From: an uncultured Oligoflexia bacterium
Lineage (GTDB): Bacteria; Bdellovibrionota; Bacteriovoracia; Bacteriovoracales; Bacteriovoracaceae
Length of the DNA stretch: 64,000 nucleotides
NCBI GenBank assembly: GCA_937120495.1
Contig: CAKZJW010000114.1
Coordinates: 26,407-90,406, forward strand
Reading direction: 5' to 3'
The notes under the pieces were generated by a model, which was not told the DNA's origin, ran no database searches, and worked only from the letters and a program-made list of their open reading frames with translations. Below are positions 8,855 through 17,765 of the stretch, in pieces. How positions within the stretch are numbered: position 1 is the stretch's first letter; every line of letters starts with the position of its first letter. Position numbers and translations under genes: made by a program.

Positions 8855-11800
8855 TTACTTGTGGCAAATATTACCGTAAGGACAAGAGCTGCAATGATCG
8901 AGATTTACTTCATCCGGTGTACTCGTTCTTGACCAGTAAACTCGTAAATACTTTTCCACATCTTGTTTTGTTAAAACCTGATCAACATGCTTTTTCTCAT
9001 CAAGATAACAGAGGGTAATTTTAATTTTTTGATTAGCTGACAATTTCTCTAATTTATAAAGTGCATAGGCGTACGCAATTAGTTGAAAATTATATATCTC
9101 CTGAGTAGTTTCCTTGATCATTCCTGTTTTAAAATCCCAAATTTCGGCCTCATCAGACTCATCATTTGGCAGAAGGATTAAGTCGGGTATACCACTAATC
9201 ATATAGTCAAAGAGTTCAAATTTAATTGACTCCTCTGATAGGAATTTAAAGTTATCCTTATATTTTTCAAGGTTTTCCACGGCCCAAGAAACTTCTTTTA
9301 TTGATTTCTCTTCTAAATCACTTGGGTATTCCAGATTATTTTTGATTACCCTTTCAAGATTAAAGTGAAGTTCCGTTCCTCTTTCCGCAGAAGAACTAAA
9401 GGACTTAGCACTTAATTCGTCTTCGTTTTCCTGAAGGGAAACACTAAAGTCACCTCCAAGAAGCTTAATATCATCTACAGTTATTTTACATATATTCTGT
9501 AAGTAAAACTTTCTAGGGCAATCCACAACGGAAGCCAATCTTGTTACTGACAGCTCTGGCAGGATTTTTGAATTCGTTTTCTCAAGTCTTGTCGTCGTCC
9601 CTAGTGTATCAATGTGAAACAAAGGTTTTCTATTTGCTGCCTGTTCTAGAAAATTTAGATTAAATAAACTTTCTATGGAGTAATTATACTCACTTATCTT
9701 TTTCTTAACTTGATCGTTTGTCTTAAATTCTGATTCAAGCCAAGTTTGAATCCCTTTTTGCCACGAGTTTGAGTTTGTGCGTTTTTTTATTTTTCCAAAG
9801 TCAATATTGACCCAGCCAAGCCTATTTACAGCTCTTGTACAAGCAACATAAAAAAGTCTTTTAGATTCAGAGAAGTCTTTTCTTTTTGTTAATTCCGCCT
9901 CTAGCATATATTCAGGTGTTTTAAATTTACTCTTAAGTGTAATATCTCTACTCCACTTCATGCTCATTGGAAGCTTTCCAAGTAAACCCGTAAAAGGAAA
10001 AGACTTGTCATTGGTATAAATTCCGCCTAATAATACATTTGGATATTGAAGCCCCTTAGAGGCATGTGCTGTCATAATTGTTACATCAGATGCATTCTCA
10101 CCAAATTGAAAATCTAAGGAGTAAGCATTTGACTCACTATTTGATAAAAGGCTTACGAGATATTCAGAGTCTTCATTTGCAATTTCACACATCGTTTTAA
10201 TCTGAAGAAGATTGTTTTTATAGTTTGAGTTTGCAAGACCAGCATTTAATAAGAAATTATAAAAAGCTTGATATAAGCCTATATACATTCGATCAGATTC
10301 GAAACTTTGAATTAAACTCATTGTATCAACTTGAAGATCTCCATCTAAAATTGCAAAGTACGCTTTAATGATTAAATTTAGATATTCATCTCTTTTTTCA
10401 TTAATATTAAATTCAGACTCGATTAAGCTTTTAAATAAAGAGCAAACAGGGTCTTCCCCTAAAGGAACTTTAATCTGTGCTGTAAAGCCAATATTGTTTT
10501 CAATAAATAATCCAATCAACAATAGACTTGGTTTTAGTTTTTTATATAAGATACAGGTTTGTTCTTTTTCTTTTTTTAGTTCTAATATCTTTGAGTAAAG
10601 CGATAACGCTTCCACGTATTCGATTTCAGAGTTTCCAACTTTTTCAATTCCAAAGTTGTTTAAAAAATCAAGATTCGTAGTAATTTGGAAAATTTCACCA
10701 AGATCTCTATCTTCAATAGGATTCTCTTGATATTCAACTTCTACAGGGTTATTTTCTTCACCTTCAAACTTCAAACCTTTTAGAAAAAGAAAATCAAAGA
10801 AATTATTATTAAACTCAACTATATTTTTATCTGAACGATAGTTATTTTTTAAAGAAAGAACTTGTTTCGTCATTTTCTGGCAATCTAAAAAGACACCAAG
10901 TTCACCACCTCTAAAACCATAGATTGCTTGTTTAATATCTCCAACACAAAAAAGACGGCTAAAATCCCCCTTGATTATCTTTTGGATGATTTCAAACTGA
11001 ACATAACTTGTATCTTGAAACTCATCAACAATGAGATATTCGTAGCTTTCAGATATTTTTTGAGCTATTTCATCGTCGTCTAATCCCTTTCGAACAACGT
11101 ATTCGAGATCAGAAAAAGTGATTCCAGATTCTTTTTTATATTGAAGACTTGTGTAATCCACAATTTCTTTGATCTTTTGAAACCATGGTATTACAAATGA
11201 ATCAAAATTTAGAACAAATTGTTCTATATCTTCACCATTCTTTTTTAGAAATGCATTTAAATTTTTTAAGCCCTGATAGATCTCATAAATTTCTTCTTCA
11301 GTAGAATTAGATCTTGGACTAACTGGTATTTTATATTTTACATTTTTTAGGTATTCGTTCACTCTTATATAGTCGTCCATAGAGCTCAAAGATGTATTTG
11401 GCTCGATGAATGCTTTCAGAAAGTCATACCACTTTTTTCCATCATATTCTGAATATGATGAGATTATAGATTTATTTTTAAAAAGTAATTTCAATCCTAA
11501 TACTTCTGTTAGGTTATCTAAGCTTTCAAAAGAATCGGAAACTTCTAGTGAATTAAGATCAATTTTATCCCACATTATTCTTAATGTTGGATCAGAAAGG
11601 ATTCCTTTAATAGAGTTTAAAACTAATTCTTTTTCTTTTAAAATTAGGTCCACAAACTCTGTATCATTTTGTGATAAGTGATTTTGAATCCATCCTTCGA
11701 AAATGTTCTCAATGATATCATTAAACTGCGATTCATTAAGCATATCGCTATCAATATCCACTTCAGGAAAGAAGCCCTGTTTAATTAATTTAAAACAAAA

Positions 11801-12157
11801 TCCATGTATTGTTGTTACAGAAAGACAATCTAGCTGTTCACAGACTGCGTTCCAAAACATCTCATTTTTAAGGTCCGTCTCTTTTATTTTTTCAAATTCA
11901 GAAAAAAGTCTAATCGATATTTCACCGGCGGCCTTTTTTGTAAAAGTCATCATCACAATTTTTGAGAAGCGACTTTTAATAAAATCATTAAAGTTTTGTA
12001 TAGGTGTGGTAGCCTTAAATTCTTCAATCCAATTTTTTGCAAGATAAATCATATGTTCTTTAAGAACAAAGGTTTTTCCTGATCCAGCACCAGCTTTTAA
12101 AAGTACTCCTCCACTGTGTTCAATTGCCTTAAGTTGTTCTTGATTTGCTCCGGCCAT
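8855..12157 (-). CDS. addA: AddA/RecB-like UvrD-family helicase with C-terminal Fe-S nuclease
   Basis: An 1100-residue SF1A helicase-nuclease for double-strand break repair. Helicase motifs are complete: Walker A GAGSGKT at 23-29, DEFQDT at about 380, GDIKQAIYGFRGG, NNYRSD, TAHASKGLQYPNV, and LFYVACTRA. The C-terminal PD-(D/E)XK nuclease has GTELHFNLE, GIPDLIL at about 990 and WDFKTG at about 1006. Four cysteines (DCPRKF at about 880 and the terminal CSSCPYGNIC) match the iron-sulfur arrangement of AddB and Cas4-type nucleases. Classical AddA lacks that cluster, so the subunit is unusual. Its ATG overlaps the stop of the partner gene. The name addA is by architecture; an AdnB-like label would also fit. 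Confidence 0.88.
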   Translation of the reverse strand: MAGANQEQLKAIEHSGGVLLKAGAGSGKTFVLKEHMIYLAKNWIEEFKATTPIQNFNDFIKSRFSKIVMMTFTKKAAGEISIRLFSEFEKIKETDLKNEMFWNAVCEQLDCLSVTTIHGFCFKLIKQGFFPEVDIDSDMLNESQFNDIIENIFEGWIQNHLSQNDTEFVDLILKEKELVLNSIKGILSDPTLRIMWDKIDLNSLEVSDSFESLDNLTEVLGLKLLFKNKSIISSYSEYDGKKWYDFLKAFIEPNTSLSSMDDYIRVNEYLKNVKYKIPVSPRSNSTEEEIYEIYQGLKNLNAFLKKNGEDIEQFVLNFDSFVIPWFQKIKEIVDYTSLQYKKESGITFSDLEYVVRKGLDDDEIAQKISESYEYLIVDEFQDTSYVQFEIIQKIIKGDFSRLFCVGDIKQAIYGFRGGELGVFLDCQKMTKQVLSLKNNYRSDKNIVEFNNNFFDFLFLKGLKFEGEENNPVEVEYQENPIEDRDLGEIFQITTNLDFLNNFGIEKVGNSEIEYVEALSLYSKILELKKEKEQTCILYKKLKPSLLLIGLFIENNIGFTAQIKVPLGEDPVCSLFKSLIESEFNINEKRDEYLNLIIKAYFAILDGDLQVDTMSLIQSFESDRMYIGLYQAFYNFLLNAGLANSNYKNNLLQIKTMCEIANEDSEYLVSLLSNSESNAYSLDFQFGENASDVTIMTAHASKGLQYPNVLLGGIYTNDKSFPFTGLLGKLPMSMKWSRDITLKSKFKTPEYMLEAELTKRKDFSESKRLFYVACTRAVNRLGWVNIDFGKIKKRTNSNSWQKGIQTWLESEFKTNDQVKKKISEYNYSIESLFNLNFLEQAANRKPLFHIDTLGTTTRLEKTNSKILPELSVTRLASVVDCPRKFYLQNICKITVDDIKLLGGDFSVSLQENEDELSAKSFSSSAERGTELHFNLERVIKNNLEYPSDLEEKSIKEVSWAVENLEKYKDNFKFLSEESIKFELFDYMISGIPDLILLPNDESDEAEIWDFKTGMIKETTQEIYNFQLIAYAYALYKLEKLSANQKIKITLCYLDEKKHVDQVLTKQDVEKYLRVYWSRTSTPDEVNLDHCSSCPYGNICHK

Positions 12158-14568
12158 TAGACTTCTCCTCTGGGACAGACATTACTTAGGCTACAATAAC
12201 CACACGTGGCAGCGTCAATTGGATTTGGTATAAATTTTTCTTCAGTTTTTAGTGTTTGAATTAGGTTTGTTTCAAATTCTGAATATTCATCTAATAGTTC
12301 ACTCATTTGCTCATCAAATGGAGAGAGTTTTTTAAACATTTTTAAAGACTCTGCTTTTAATCGTGCAGTTAACACTTCATCACTACAAAATATTAGCGAA
12401 TCTTCTAGAGAGGATAAATTCACGTAACCCCAAATTAGCTTTGTATTTGCACTGTAGAGATTATTCTTTCTCATTCTTTCTAGATAAAACCATAATTGTA
12501 TTTTCTTATAGGCTTTCAGACCTATTTGAGAAGGAATAGATCCTCCGCCTCTTTTAAAGTCTAATATAACTAAAGTGTCTGAATTTTTTCCTAAGCAATC
12601 AATGCTACCTTGTATATTAAGTTCTTCATTATTTGGAAGATTTACTTCGCAGCGAAGTTCAAGGCCAATCATATTATTTAAAGTTATTAATTCTTTTAAA
12701 ACATTTGTACATAAAGCTATTATTTCAAGTTTGTATTCCTCTAGTAAGTCCTCTCTAAATGAAATTTGTTCTTGATACTTTTGAAATGTCTTCTCGACTA
12801 GTTCTATAAATTTGTCTTCATCAAACTCTTTAAACTCTTGGAGGTAGTTTTCAATAACTTCGTGCTCAATCAAACCAAGTTGCATAAAGTTTAACTGACC
12901 AGGCAGTTCTATTCTTGGAGACTTTTTCTCAAGGTAGTTGAAGAAGTACTTACGAGGACAATCACTAAAGCTTTGAAGCCTGGTAGCAGAGATGGACTTT
13001 AATTCATCTTTTCCCTCTTTTCTAATTAAAGAAAAGTCTCTATTAACTTCAATATTTGAATTGATTGAAATTTCTCTCTTTAAATCTTCTTCAATTATAC
13101 TACTCCATCCAAGGTCATGTTCTAATACACCATTTTCAACTAATACATATGTATTAGTTTGATTTAAGAATTCTTGAATCTTTGATTTTAATTGCAAAAA
13201 CTCCAATTCACTTCTTCGTATGGGACCTATACTTGCAAGGTATTTTTCAACGTTTTCAGAGTATTGAACAACCGACCCCTTTACTGGTCCATAGTCACTT
13301 GTTACACATAAGAGATTTACATCACTATTTTCTTGTTTATCAATTGTCTTTAAAGTTTTTAATTCAACAGCTCCTTCAGAGCTATCAGCTAAAGAGTTAC
13401 GAGGTGTATTTAATCCAACCGAGTCAAAAATAATATTTAAATCAAACTCTCCAAGGACTTCATTATCTTCAGATAAATTAACCCAACTTATAATCTGCTC
13501 TACAGTTAAGCTTATTAGTTTATACAAGCGGTAATCTTTATTCTTAAGAGATTCCTGAGCTAACACCCTTAATAATTCAATCGCCTTATCACTATGGAAG
13601 ACCTCGCCACTATCAAGTAAACCATTTAAACTCTCACGAACAAGACCCAGTTTTTCTTTAAAGATATCAATAGATACCTTATAAGAGATATCTTTAACTG
13701 GAAGTTCAGAGATAAATTCAGAACTTAAATTCTTAGTCCCTAAGACATAATTAATTTTTTTATCTTTAAATATTTCATTGCTTTGAATACTTTTAAGTGT
13801 TTTTGAAAGATAGTTTTTTGCAAATGGAATAACATTAATTTCTGATATTTCATCTTTACTTTCTTCGGTATCAATTATTTGAGCATCATTTTTACTTAAC
13901 CACTTTATCCAATCAAGATCCGATGATTTACTATAAGCATATTTATAAAAAGGGACTATTACATTTTCTCGGATCCCCATAGCGTTTAGTAGATCAACTT
14001 GAGAAGCCGTTAAAAAATCGAATCCCCAAAACACATATGTTTGATTCGTTTTATATAAAGGAGGTAAATCCCCCTCCCTCAGTCTTTCAGATAAAAGAAA
14101 ATAAGAGCGGTGCTCATCAATAATATCCATCTCCATCATCACTTTATGAAACCAAAATACTGCACCAGCAAGCTCTTCACTATAATCTTCTAAAACTGTC
14201 TCTAGAACATTCTCATTCATAGAGAAACTTCTAAAGTCAGTCAGCATCTGAAAGCTTCTTTTAAAAAGTTCATAGCTTGAATCTGGGCGGAATTTTTTCC
14301 ACAAAGCTCCAAGTAAAAGATTGAGTTCTGATTTTCCCTTAAAGTTTTCCAACCTTTCAGGATCAACTAGCTGTTTCAGTTCATTTTTTAGAAAACTAGA
14401 AACAGTGATCGTTTCAATACTTTGATGAGATGATTCAAATTTAACTCGTGCAATATCGGCTAATGCTGGATTTGGAGTTATTACTTTTACATTTTCAACC
14501 CCTCCACAATGATGACGCAGAGACGAATTAAGCTGTTTTGTATTGTGAAAGAGTAAAATATTAATCAT
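12157..14568 (-). CDS. addB: AddB-like subunit: inactive helicase fold with Fe-S nuclease
   Basis: An 803-residue protein whose C-terminal third (from about 530) is a PD-(D/E)XK nuclease: ATRLQSFSDCPRKYF, GLIEHEVIENYL, GSIDCLG at about 656, ILDFKRGGG at about 668, then a GLKAYKKIQLWFYL helix. The terminal CGYCSLSNVC plus the Cys in DCPRKY give four Fe-S ligands, as in AddB. The N-terminal part starts like AddB, but I see no Walker A, so ATPase activity is unlikely. It shares one base with the helicase gene that follows, so the two are coupled and should form a heterodimer. It is shorter than the usual 1000-1150 residues of AddB. Confidence 0.84.
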   Translation of the reverse strand: MINILLFHNTKQLNSSLRHHCGGVENVKVITPNPALADIARVKFESSHQSIETITVSSFLKNELKQLVDPERLENFKGKSELNLLLGALWKKFRPDSSYELFKRSFQMLTDFRSFSMNENVLETVLEDYSEELAGAVFWFHKVMMEMDIIDEHRSYFLLSERLREGDLPPLYKTNQTYVFWGFDFLTASQVDLLNAMGIRENVIVPFYKYAYSKSSDLDWIKWLSKNDAQIIDTEESKDEISEINVIPFAKNYLSKTLKSIQSNEIFKDKKINYVLGTKNLSSEFISELPVKDISYKVSIDIFKEKLGLVRESLNGLLDSGEVFHSDKAIELLRVLAQESLKNKDYRLYKLISLTVEQIISWVNLSEDNEVLGEFDLNIIFDSVGLNTPRNSLADSSEGAVELKTLKTIDKQENSDVNLLCVTSDYGPVKGSVVQYSENVEKYLASIGPIRRSELEFLQLKSKIQEFLNQTNTYVLVENGVLEHDLGWSSIIEEDLKREISINSNIEVNRDFSLIRKEGKDELKSISATRLQSFSDCPRKYFFNYLEKKSPRIELPGQLNFMQLGLIEHEVIENYLQEFKEFDEDKFIELVEKTFQKYQEQISFREDLLEEYKLEIIALCTNVLKELITLNNMIGLELRCEVNLPNNEELNIQGSIDCLGKNSDTLVILDFKRGGGSIPSQIGLKAYKKIQLWFYLERMRKNNLYSANTKLIWGYVNLSSLEDSLIFCSDEVLTARLKAESLKMFKKLSPFDEQMSELLDEYSEFETNLIQTLKTEEKFIPNPIDAATCGYCSLSNVCPRGEV

Positions 14569-14648
14569 TTAGATATTTTCTACTAGAATTAATGGCCTAT
14601 ATTGATTAAATACTACATAAAAAAATATCAAGGAACAATGGAATTAAA

Positions 14649-15473
14649 ATGAAAGAAAGTCGCTTATATAGCTTTATTGATAACGCAGCTGGTTTTACTC
14701 TACACTTTTTGGAGGGAACAAAACTTGTTGCCGACATCAAAGATATTCACGAAATTGGAGAGAATGCTAAGGAGTACTACAATAGAACTATTTTAACGAC
14801 TCAACATATGATTACCTTTTTAAAAACAGGTGAAAGTCTTGGAGTATACATCGATTCAGAAGAGCCTTATTTTAGATTTAAAATTGAAACAAATTTTACT
14901 GGTTCAATGAGAACATTATTACTTCCAGAAGAGTTTGAGTCTTTTCCAGAGAAATTAACAGGTGTTGCAAGAATTACAAAAATATTTCCAAATTCAAAAC
15001 CTTACACATCTGTTGTACAAATGAATGAAGATGCTCCAGGTGAGATAATAAATAAAATTCTAGAAGAATCTTACCAAACTAAAAGTAAAGTTGTTACCTC
15101 TGACTCTTTAAAACAAAGTGTCATGATTACGAAACTTCCGAAAGTTGATATCAAAAGAGTTATTGAAGACAGTGAAGATATTTCTTTAAATGAATACATA
15201 ATCAAATTTAATAAGATTCTTACTGATGCGTTTGAAAAGGGATTAACTGAAATTGATCAAATAGTTGAATACTTTGAAGGCTTTGGTCTTAATTACTTAC
15301 ACAGTAAAGAAGTTAAGTTTAATTGCCCTTGTTCAGAAGAAAGAATGATTACAAATCTTAGGAACCTTTCTCATAATGACCTTGAACAACTCTTTGCTGA
15401 AGATGAAAAGATTGAAGCAAGGTGTGATTATTGCAATACAAACTACGAATTCACAAAAGAAAATTTTCAGTAA
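14649..15473 (+). CDS. hslO: Hsp33 redox-regulated chaperone
   Basis: A 274-residue holdase chaperone activated by oxidation. The C-terminal zinc switch is intact: C226-P-C228 and C259-D-Y-C262, the family's CxC and CxxC pair about 30 residues apart. The N-terminal domain has the expected layout, with a motif near GFTLHFLEGTKLV, the TTQHMITFLKTGE segment, and the FTGSMRTLLLPEE strand pair. Length fits the family (about 290). It stands alone on the plus strand, divergent from addB with 80 bp between them. Confidence 0.92.
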   Translation: MKESRLYSFIDNAAGFTLHFLEGTKLVADIKDIHEIGENAKEYYNRTILTTQHMITFLKTGESLGVYIDSEEPYFRFKIETNFTGSMRTLLLPEEFESFPEKLTGVARITKIFPNSKPYTSVVQMNEDAPGEIINKILEESYQTKSKVVTSDSLKQSVMITKLPKVDIKRVIEDSEDISLNEYIIKFNKILTDAFEKGLTEIDQIVEYFEGFGLNYLHSKEVKFNCPCSEERMITNLRNLSHNDLEQLFAEDEKIEARCDYCNTNYEFTKENFQ

Positions 15474-15486
15474 ATTTATTAGGGAT

Positions 15487-15771
15487 TTAAAAAGCAATAA
15501 GTCTAAGTCTTTGAACTAGCTCTACGTTTAAAATATCAGCTCTTGTTGCTAGTTTTAGAGAAATTAACTCCAACGCATTTTTAGCCATTTTTTTAGATAA
15601 TTGTTCTGAATTATACTCAACATATGTATTTAAAAGATCAAGTCGATTACTTTCAATAGACTCACTTATAACTATCTCTGGGTTCTTCTTAGAATTCTTA
15701 ATGGCTTCAAATTCATTTGAAAATGCACTTGAGCTAAGAACTAATGTAAAAGCTAAAATGATTACTTTCAT
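15487..15771 (-). CDS. Small secreted protein, unknown
   Basis: A 94-residue protein with a signal peptide (MKVIILAFTLVLSSSAFS, cleavage near AFS-N). The mature part is helical and acidic-neutral without Cys; it contains SKKMAKNALELISLKLATR and ends in RLRLIAF. It converges on hslO with 13 bp between the stops. No family recognised. A TACAAT box lies 13-18 bp upstream of the ATG, but I see no matching -35. Confidence 0.65.
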   Translation of the reverse strand: MKVIILAFTLVLSSSAFSNEFEAIKNSKKNPEIVISESIESNRLDLLNTYVEYNSEQLSKKMAKNALELISLKLATRADILNVELVQRLRLIAF

Positions 15772-15866
15772 GACACCCTTTCCGTATTGTACAAAACTTA
15801 GACACTTTTCGTGTATTATTAAGCTTTTGCTTAGTTATATACTATATATAGAGCAATTTTTGGGCC

Positions 15867-15895
15867 AAAAAAAGCCCCGTTGATTCCAGCGGGGC
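15867..15895 (-). terminator. Rho-independent terminator
   Basis: A hairpin GCCCCG/CGGGGC (arms 15874-15879 and 15890-15895, extendable inward with one mismatch) is followed on the minus strand by seven T (15873-15867). It lies 96 bp beyond the stop of the 15991-17025 gene and terminates that minus-strand unit. Confidence 0.8.
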
Positions 15896-15990
15896 ATTTT
15901 ACCTTTTTGATTTAAACCTATCTCAATTAAGTGGTTATCTTCCATTTAGGAAGCTAATTACTTATCGGTTGATCATAGGGAGTTCTTTAA

Positions 15991-17025
15991 TTATTCAAAC
16001 GGATTGATTATGGCTAACTCTAGCCCTTGTTGTTTCGAACCACTAAAGATTCTTTTTACGATTTGATTTTGGTTATAAATACCACAAAAGTTCTCAGCTC
16101 TTGCTCCTGAAGCAAAAACTGTATTTATCAATTTAGATTTTCTTAATTTTAAGTTAGAACCGTTTGCTTCAAAGCTCTGCCATCTCTTTCCACTTCTTGG
16201 GAACTCAACTGACTTTGAGCTTGCTGTCGTTAGTAGAACAAGCATATTTTTATTTTTTCTAGATTGCTCTAAAAAATAATTAACTGTTTTTTCTAGTTCG
16301 ATTAAAGAATCTTTATAACCTTTATAATTATTTGATTGAAGCATTCTATTATAGTCAAAGTCTCTTACAACAAATATAAATTTTTCTGATTTTTTAGAAA
16401 ACTTACTAAAAACAGATTTTATATTTTGTGAAAATGTTGAATAACACTCTCCAGTTGAACACGATTTATCATAATAAACCTCCTCTGCTTTAAAGTTTGT
16501 TCCTTCATTAAGATGGAAGTAATTACTTTTTTTATTCTTTGCTTTACTCATTTTCCAAAGAGTAACCCCATCTAAAAATTTCTTTGATTCTTTTTTACAT
16601 TGTTTAGAAGCGAGTAACGATTCTTTCTTTGTCATCGGCCCTTCAAACGCACCAACTCGATACCCTTTAGGAAGTACATACGACCAAAGTGGTTTAAGCT
16701 TATAATCCTCACAAGAGTTTTTGATATTCTTTTCACCTGTAATTTGCCCCATAAAGCTCGAGAATGCTGTTGGACGAATATCAAAAAGATTATATTCCCA
16801 TGATTTCCCAATACATAAGAATTTTTCAAATCCCAAAGTATTATTTGATTTTTTTGAATCGAACTTTAAAGTTGCTAAATGCTCTTCTTCAAGTCCTGCG
16901 ACTTGAATCCAAACAATCTTAGTCGGAACTTGTCCAAATTGATGTTTTTGAAGATTTAAACTTGTAACCTGAGCACAACTACAAAATAAAATACATAATA
17001 ATAAGTAATTTATTTTTTTATACAT
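15991..17025 (-). CDS. Putative lipoprotein with degenerate alkaline-phosphatase-superfamily fold
   Basis: A 344-residue protein. I chose the ATG at 17025, preceded by AAGGAT at good spacing, over an upstream ATG that would overlap the previous gene by 32 bp. The leader ends LFCSCAQ, a plausible but non-ideal lipobox. The body begins KIVWIQVAGLEEEHLA, ends near VFASGARAENFCGIYN, and contains FIFVVRDFDYNRML, in the places where alkaline-phosphatase-like enzymes have their metal Asp, the AENFSG-type end and the nucleophile region. The usual D-S/T nucleophile and His ligands are not obvious, so it may be inactive or only distantly related. Several Cys could form disulfides. Family assignment is tentative. 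Confidence 0.6.
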   Translation of the reverse strand: MYKKINYLLLCILFCSCAQVTSLNLQKHQFGQVPTKIVWIQVAGLEEEHLATLKFDSKKSNNTLGFEKFLCIGKSWEYNLFDIRPTAFSSFMGQITGEKNIKNSCEDYKLKPLWSYVLPKGYRVGAFEGPMTKKESLLASKQCKKESKKFLDGVTLWKMSKAKNKKSNYFHLNEGTNFKAEEVYYDKSCSTGECYSTFSQNIKSVFSKFSKKSEKFIFVVRDFDYNRMLQSNNYKGYKDSLIELEKTVNYFLEQSRKNKNMLVLLTTASSKSVEFPRSGKRWQSFEANGSNLKLRKSKLINTVFASGARAENFCGIYNQNQIVKRIFSGSKQQGLELAIINPFE

Positions 17026-17038
17026 GTTTATCCTTATG

Positions 17039-17665
17039 TTAGCTTTCTTCAACGTCTCTTTCATCTTCATTTGAAAACAAGAGCTTTAATCTCAATGCGT
17101 TTATTATCTGAAATTTCATTAAAAGAAACAATATAATTCCGATATAGCTTAAATTACCTAGCTTTATTGAACTTGCTATATAAAAAAGCAATAAACAGAT
17201 CCAACCTTTTACCTGTTGTCTGAAAATATAGTTTTGTTTCTCTCTGACTTGAAAAAGATAAATAGATAGTACCGTCTCCATGCCAACCCATACCCACATG
17301 ACGTATTCAGTTTTTAAATAAACACCTAACAACAAACCGATTAAAGGCAATCGTAAAAGGGTTCTTAGTTTTTTAGATGTCAAATCCTTAACAAGAGCAA
17401 TAACAGTAAACGCAAGAGCACTAAAGGCCATAAATCCCTGACTTCCCATTAGAAACTTCCCTACACTCTCTCCAAAAAATGGAAAGTTAAAGGTAGAACA
17501 AAGGTTTACTAAGAAAAACAGATTTGCTGAGATCAGAAACGAAACAATTAAAATATTTGCTTCTAGGAGAATGTCTTTTTTGACCTGCAGCATCACTCTT
17601 ATATTCATCACAATTAGAAAAATAAAAAAGGCCAAAAATATCAATATGTTTAAGATTGCTTCCAT
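17039..17665 (-). CDS. Multi-pass membrane protein, unknown
   Basis: A 208-residue, very hydrophobic protein with about six predicted membrane helices (first at about 4-24; others include FLISANLFFLVNLC, FMAFSALAFTVIALV, LIGLLLGVYLKT and WICLLLFYIASSI). It ends in an acidic tail NEDERDVEES. It is followed 13 bp later by the phosphatase-like lipoprotein and is probably co-transcribed with it. No family recognised. Confidence 0.72.
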   Translation of the reverse strand: MEAILNILIFLAFFIFLIVMNIRVMLQVKKDILLEANILIVSFLISANLFFLVNLCSTFNFPFFGESVGKFLMGSQGFMAFSALAFTVIALVKDLTSKKLRTLLRLPLIGLLLGVYLKTEYVMWVWVGMETVLSIYLFQVREKQNYIFRQQVKGWICLLLFYIASSIKLGNLSYIGIILFLLMKFQIINALRLKLLFSNEDERDVEES

Positions 17666-17731
17666 GACTTAAACTATAAATTATTGTATATTATTAGTGT
17701 ACTAAAAACTAAGAATGTGTGTATTTTTACG

Positions 17732-17748
17732 CTTTGCAAGATGCAAAG
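17732..17748. promoter_or_regulatory. 17-bp dyad in the leader of the Fe-S oxidoreductase gene
   Basis: CTTTGCA-AGA-TGCAAAG is a perfect 7-bp inverted repeat with a 3-base centre, ending 6 bp before the AGGAGA ribosome binding site of the gene starting at 17766. It could be an operator for a dimeric repressor or an RNA hairpin affecting translation. The position supports a regulatory role; the regulator is unknown. Confidence 0.5.
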
Positions 17749-17765
17749 TTGTACAGGAGAATGAA

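Noticed and set aside
8849..8876. Hairpin CGGTAAT/ATTACCG at the end of the AddA-like gene
   Set aside because: 14-base loop, no T-run on either strand, and it overlaps coding sequence; not a convincing terminator.
17715..17765. Longer N-terminus for the Fe-S oxidoreductase
   Set aside because: The upstream ATG lacks a ribosome site, and the extension would contain the dyad; the ATG at 17766 has AGGAGA at correct spacing.
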